From Isoetes taiwanensis (Eukaryota; Streptophyta; Lycopodiopsida; Isoetales; Isoetaceae), in assembly GCA_021234155.1 (NCBI GenBank), contig JAJEKV010000388.1, positions 62,001 through 126,000 of the forward strand: a DNA stretch of 64,000 bases, written 5' to 3'. Shown in pieces: positions 61,119 to 64,000 of this stretch. Within the stretch, counting starts at the first letter, position 1. The number at the start of each line of letters is the position of its first letter. The notes beneath the pieces were generated by a model. The model did no database searches, was not told the DNA's origin, and was given only the letters and a program-made list of their open reading frames with translations. The position numbers and the translations under genes are program-made.

Positions 61119-61120
61119 TT

Positions 61121-62559
61121 GAGCTTGATCCTCCTCTTGAAGCGCCAGAAAGCAGTGGAGAATAGGAAGAGTTCTGGCATTTAGGTTAAAATTCTTTTTA
61201 AATTTCCATAATCATGAGGTTCAGGAGAATCCAACAAGGGGGAGAAAAAATCGAGCAAAGTAGGGGATAGTCGAAAAGGAAGTGGTGAAAGGAAATTTGA
61301 ACGAGAAAGAAGGGGGAAAGCAAGGATTAGATTAAAATGAACCAACTACCTCTCAATTGCAATAGAAATTAAACTATCCATTTAGTATCGACTGATCTAT
61401 TTAACCAGAGAAAACCTTCACATATATGAAATGATCATTCCATTCACAATGTACTCAAAAAATCCCTGCTTCCGGACAATTCTTGTCTCCAATGAATTCC
61501 TCCAATCAAGATTCTATAATCTGAGTTTCAAATTCTTCACAGCTTGGAACAAATGAATGCTCGGGGTGAAAGAGATCTTCAGGGAAAATTTGATTTGTTA
61601 TAAAAGAATCCCAGAGCTGAGAGGAGGTGCCAGAGATAAAACCACATGTTAATTTGTCTCCATCAATTATAATGGCAAAGATTTTTATATCCATTTGAAG
61701 CTCATGAGGCCAGGGATTAGAGTAGTTGGTAGCCTCTACAAGGCTAACAAATTGAATCGAAGCAAATTGAGATCATAATGAGCAGAATTCAAAATTTTCG
61801 AGCCAAAAACACCAAGAATATGTTCCTAACAGAAAATTCAGGAAAAGGACAAAAGTTCCAAGAAAAAAGGCGCATCTCTCCCATCCTTGGCCTTAATTTA
61901 TCTTCTTTATTAAGTAGATGTGCCAAGATGCATCTATTCTGTTTACTAACATCCAACAAGATCCATTTTCTTATGCATCATTGAGTCAATCAATCACCAT
62001 CAATATCAAGTAGCTTAATCCAAAAGCCTTCTAATACAAACTAAGAACATCATAGCAATTTAAAAGCGATTCCCTGGTGCAAGACTTAACCACCCACCGG
62101 AGAACTGCTTCAAGAATGGTTCTTTGGTATTTTATATCTGTTCTTCTTCCAAAAATATCCCTCTTTTCAGCTCCTAGCTCCAACAATCAAAGTATACAAA
62201 AAGATACACAGTGCAGTCAATTTGGACCCATCACCACTCTTTCTGCGATATCTTTCACATATGGATAAATTTTGGCCTGATCAGACACAATCCGAAACCT
62301 CATTCAGAAACCTTTCTAGAAAAGTAAACATCACCTGAAAAGAATCTCCGATCACCAAGATATGATGCTCCAAATTGCGACTAGCAAAACTGCACAAAAA
62401 TGGCTCCTCTTGCCTTCTTCCAGAAACCTTCACAAAAATCTATACCCCTTGTTTTTCTCTTGAAATTTATATACTTTACCACACACCAAGTATGCATTAT
62501 TGGTACAATATCCCAAAACATATAATGCATAATATGGCCAAGGTTCCAGGACCATTACA
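61121..62559. other. No gene recognised
   Basis: A minus frame at 61506-61694 has no known motif and could be further LINE 5' sequence. Confidence 0.35.
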
Positions 62560-63060
62560 TTCTCTCCTCTAAAATTCAACCCATGTCCTCATCCATCTTC
62601 ACACCTTGCTATGTTGTCTTGCCTCATCCTTGTACCCTTGAAAATATAAAGGTTAGGCAGCCTGAACCCTTCTGCATCTTGATAGTCCATCTTGTTCAAG
62701 GTGATTATGGCTGGAATTAGCCCGCCAATTCCAACCCCCAGCATTGAATCATGCCTCGGATGGCCACGGTGGAGGGTACTCTGGTGCACGAAGGATGGGT
62801 CGCTGGTACGGGCACCGTGGGTTCAAGTAGGACGAATGAGCGACACTTGCCACACGTTAGAGGGGGAATGGGACAGCGAGGAAAGGGATCTTTGGTACCA
62901 CAGGGTATGGTAGTTCCGCAAAAGCGGGCAACCCCACCCTACTTAGAGCTCTTCTATAGCCATTCCATCCAATTCGGGGGAGAATGAAGGGAGAAAACCA
63001 ACCCAAAAATATCTTTGATTTTTGTTACGCGGGCTGCAATTTGGCATAGTAACTACGTAG
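62560..63060. other. Unassigned, possibly LTR-retrotransposon end
   Basis: On minus, RMRQDN..ARCEDG followed by TGTAATGGTCCTGGAACC resembles the end of a gypsy polyprotein running into an LTR, but no second copy is present to confirm it. Confidence 0.25.
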
Positions 63061-63077
63061 TAAGGGGATCTCATCCT

Positions 63078-63254
63078 CCCGGATCACGCCTCCAAGATTC
63101 AAAAAATCCGCTAAGTCCACAAAAGCGCCGTGTGATATTTTTTGGGCGTGGCTATAACATGTCAAAAACACAGATATACCACGGATATGCCCGTGGCTAT
63201 AACATGACGACATCCGATATATATTGGGCTCCCCGGATCACGCCTCCAAGATTC
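63078..63254. repeat. Interleaved short direct repeats
   Basis: A 23-bp segment is repeated exactly at 63078-63100 and 63232-63254. Between these lie two copies of CGTGGCTATAACATG (63147-63161 and 63192-63206). Confidence 0.85.
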
Positions 63255-64000
63255 CCAATGCAAGGTAAAGGTACCCCTTAATGAGCCCATGATTCAATGG
63301 CCAGAAACTTTTGCAGCTGTGGATGGAAACGAATAATCTGACAGAGCCTCTGTGGTAGTGGTACGTCCATTGTGATCAGCGTTGGGGAAAGTCCGGGCCA
63401 AAGGCAACATTGTCGTTTCTTTTTGCCACATCACCGTCCAGCCAAGCAAAGTGTCAGAACCTGTTCCGGGGAGTTATCCTTGATTTCCAGAAATTAGCCG
63501 ACTGGTGAATCCTCAACCGGCATTTACTAGCTTGTCAGAACAAAAGTTAAAAATTTTAAAAACCAGACCAGTGTACGCTGTAGCTACTAGCTACTCGTCT
63601 TTTGTTTGTGTTACTACAATACTACTGTTACTATATCGAACGAATCGCCCATCCATGAGTCCCGCTGCAAAAATTTAATGCAAACAAAGAGGAAAAAAAA
63701 ACTTTTCTTTCTTCATGTATCTCGAGTGTAATCATGCGGCGGCTCTTTCACGCGGCATGGCCATGGTTCATAATCGTTCATTCTCGGCATAAGATGACTT
63801 AATCGACTCGCATAACAATCGAACTTCGATTCTAACTTCAATAAGCGTGGTCGTGTGGCGGCCAGCAACCGGGTTCTACGGTTTCTACCGCTCCATTTGT
63901 TGTTTGCTTTTGTTGTTCTAATTTCTAAAACGATGTGATCAACCCAACCATTGTTGTGAATGCATTGAATGATTTACAGAGCATGAACATACCACTGTGA
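63255..64000. other. Intergenic, nothing recognised
   Basis: No gene, RNA or repeat was recognised. Confidence 0.4.

Larger units (their letters stand above)
56300..61120 (-). mobile_element. L1-clade LINE lacking its 3' end
   Basis: Minus-strand plant L1-type LINE with ORF1 (about 59231-61118) and ORF2 (about 56400-58609). Similarity ends shortly after the RT catalytic box near 56400; the thumb, any RNase H, the zinc-knuckle end and a poly(A) tail are missing. The 5' end may reach further, to about 61900. Losing the 3' rather than the 5' end is unusual for a LINE insertion and points to a later deletion. Confidence 0.85.

Noticed and set aside
62560-62990. Firm LTR call
   Set aside because: Only one copy is present and no polypurine tract or partner LTR was found, so it is left as unassigned.

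Overview
The window looks like nuclear DNA of a land plant with a large, transposon-rich genome. The evidence is an intron-containing leaf-type ferredoxin-NADP+ reductase gene, a plant-type L1 LINE with a DUF4283-like/zinc-knuckle ORF1, a Ty1/copia fragment, several Ty3/gypsy elements including a chromodomain type, and CACTA-like DNA. Long stretches are AT-rich and have no recognisable gene. The species cannot be fixed from this sequence; a fern, another seed-free plant or a gymnosperm would all fit.

Only one gene appears fully intact: petH (complement 14056-15831, 9 exons, 379 codons), with every splice junction and reading frame consistent. A second gene, a mitochondrial PARL-type rhomboid protease (complement 28024-30917), has most exons recognisable, including the catalytic Ser and His motifs, but the frame breaks in places. 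A third is only a remnant: the first exon of an aldo-keto reductase (complement 6524-6827) with an in-frame TAG.

Layout. 857-6134: full-length but decayed LINE (minus) flanked by a 21-bp target-site duplication. 6524-6827: aldo-keto reductase remnant. 7570-8600: internally deleted copia element with an A22 tail. 9790-11590 and 16752-18285: two 5'-truncated copies of the same LINE family, on opposite strands, flanking petH. 12252-12402: MITE candidate. 18300-28000: AT-rich DNA with diverged tandem repeats and gypsy and LINE fragments. 28024-30917: rhomboid gene. 31850-34008: 3' half of a plus-strand gypsy element with PPT and LTR. 35160-41220: minus-strand gypsy element of a related family. 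40915-50635: a 1.15-kb direct repeat (X and X') bracketing a head-to-tail pair of decayed chromoviruses. 50513-52140: CACTA-like non-autonomous element full of ACGACG/CGTCGT motifs, with a CpG-rich core. 52405-56280: repeats and a tRNA-like pol III promoter. 56300-61120: L1-clade LINE that has lost its 3' end. 61300-64000: mostly unassigned.

The genes do not form a pathway; they are islands among nested transposons. The most unusual structure is the nested 40.9-52.1 kb block. I found no convincing undescribed biological system.
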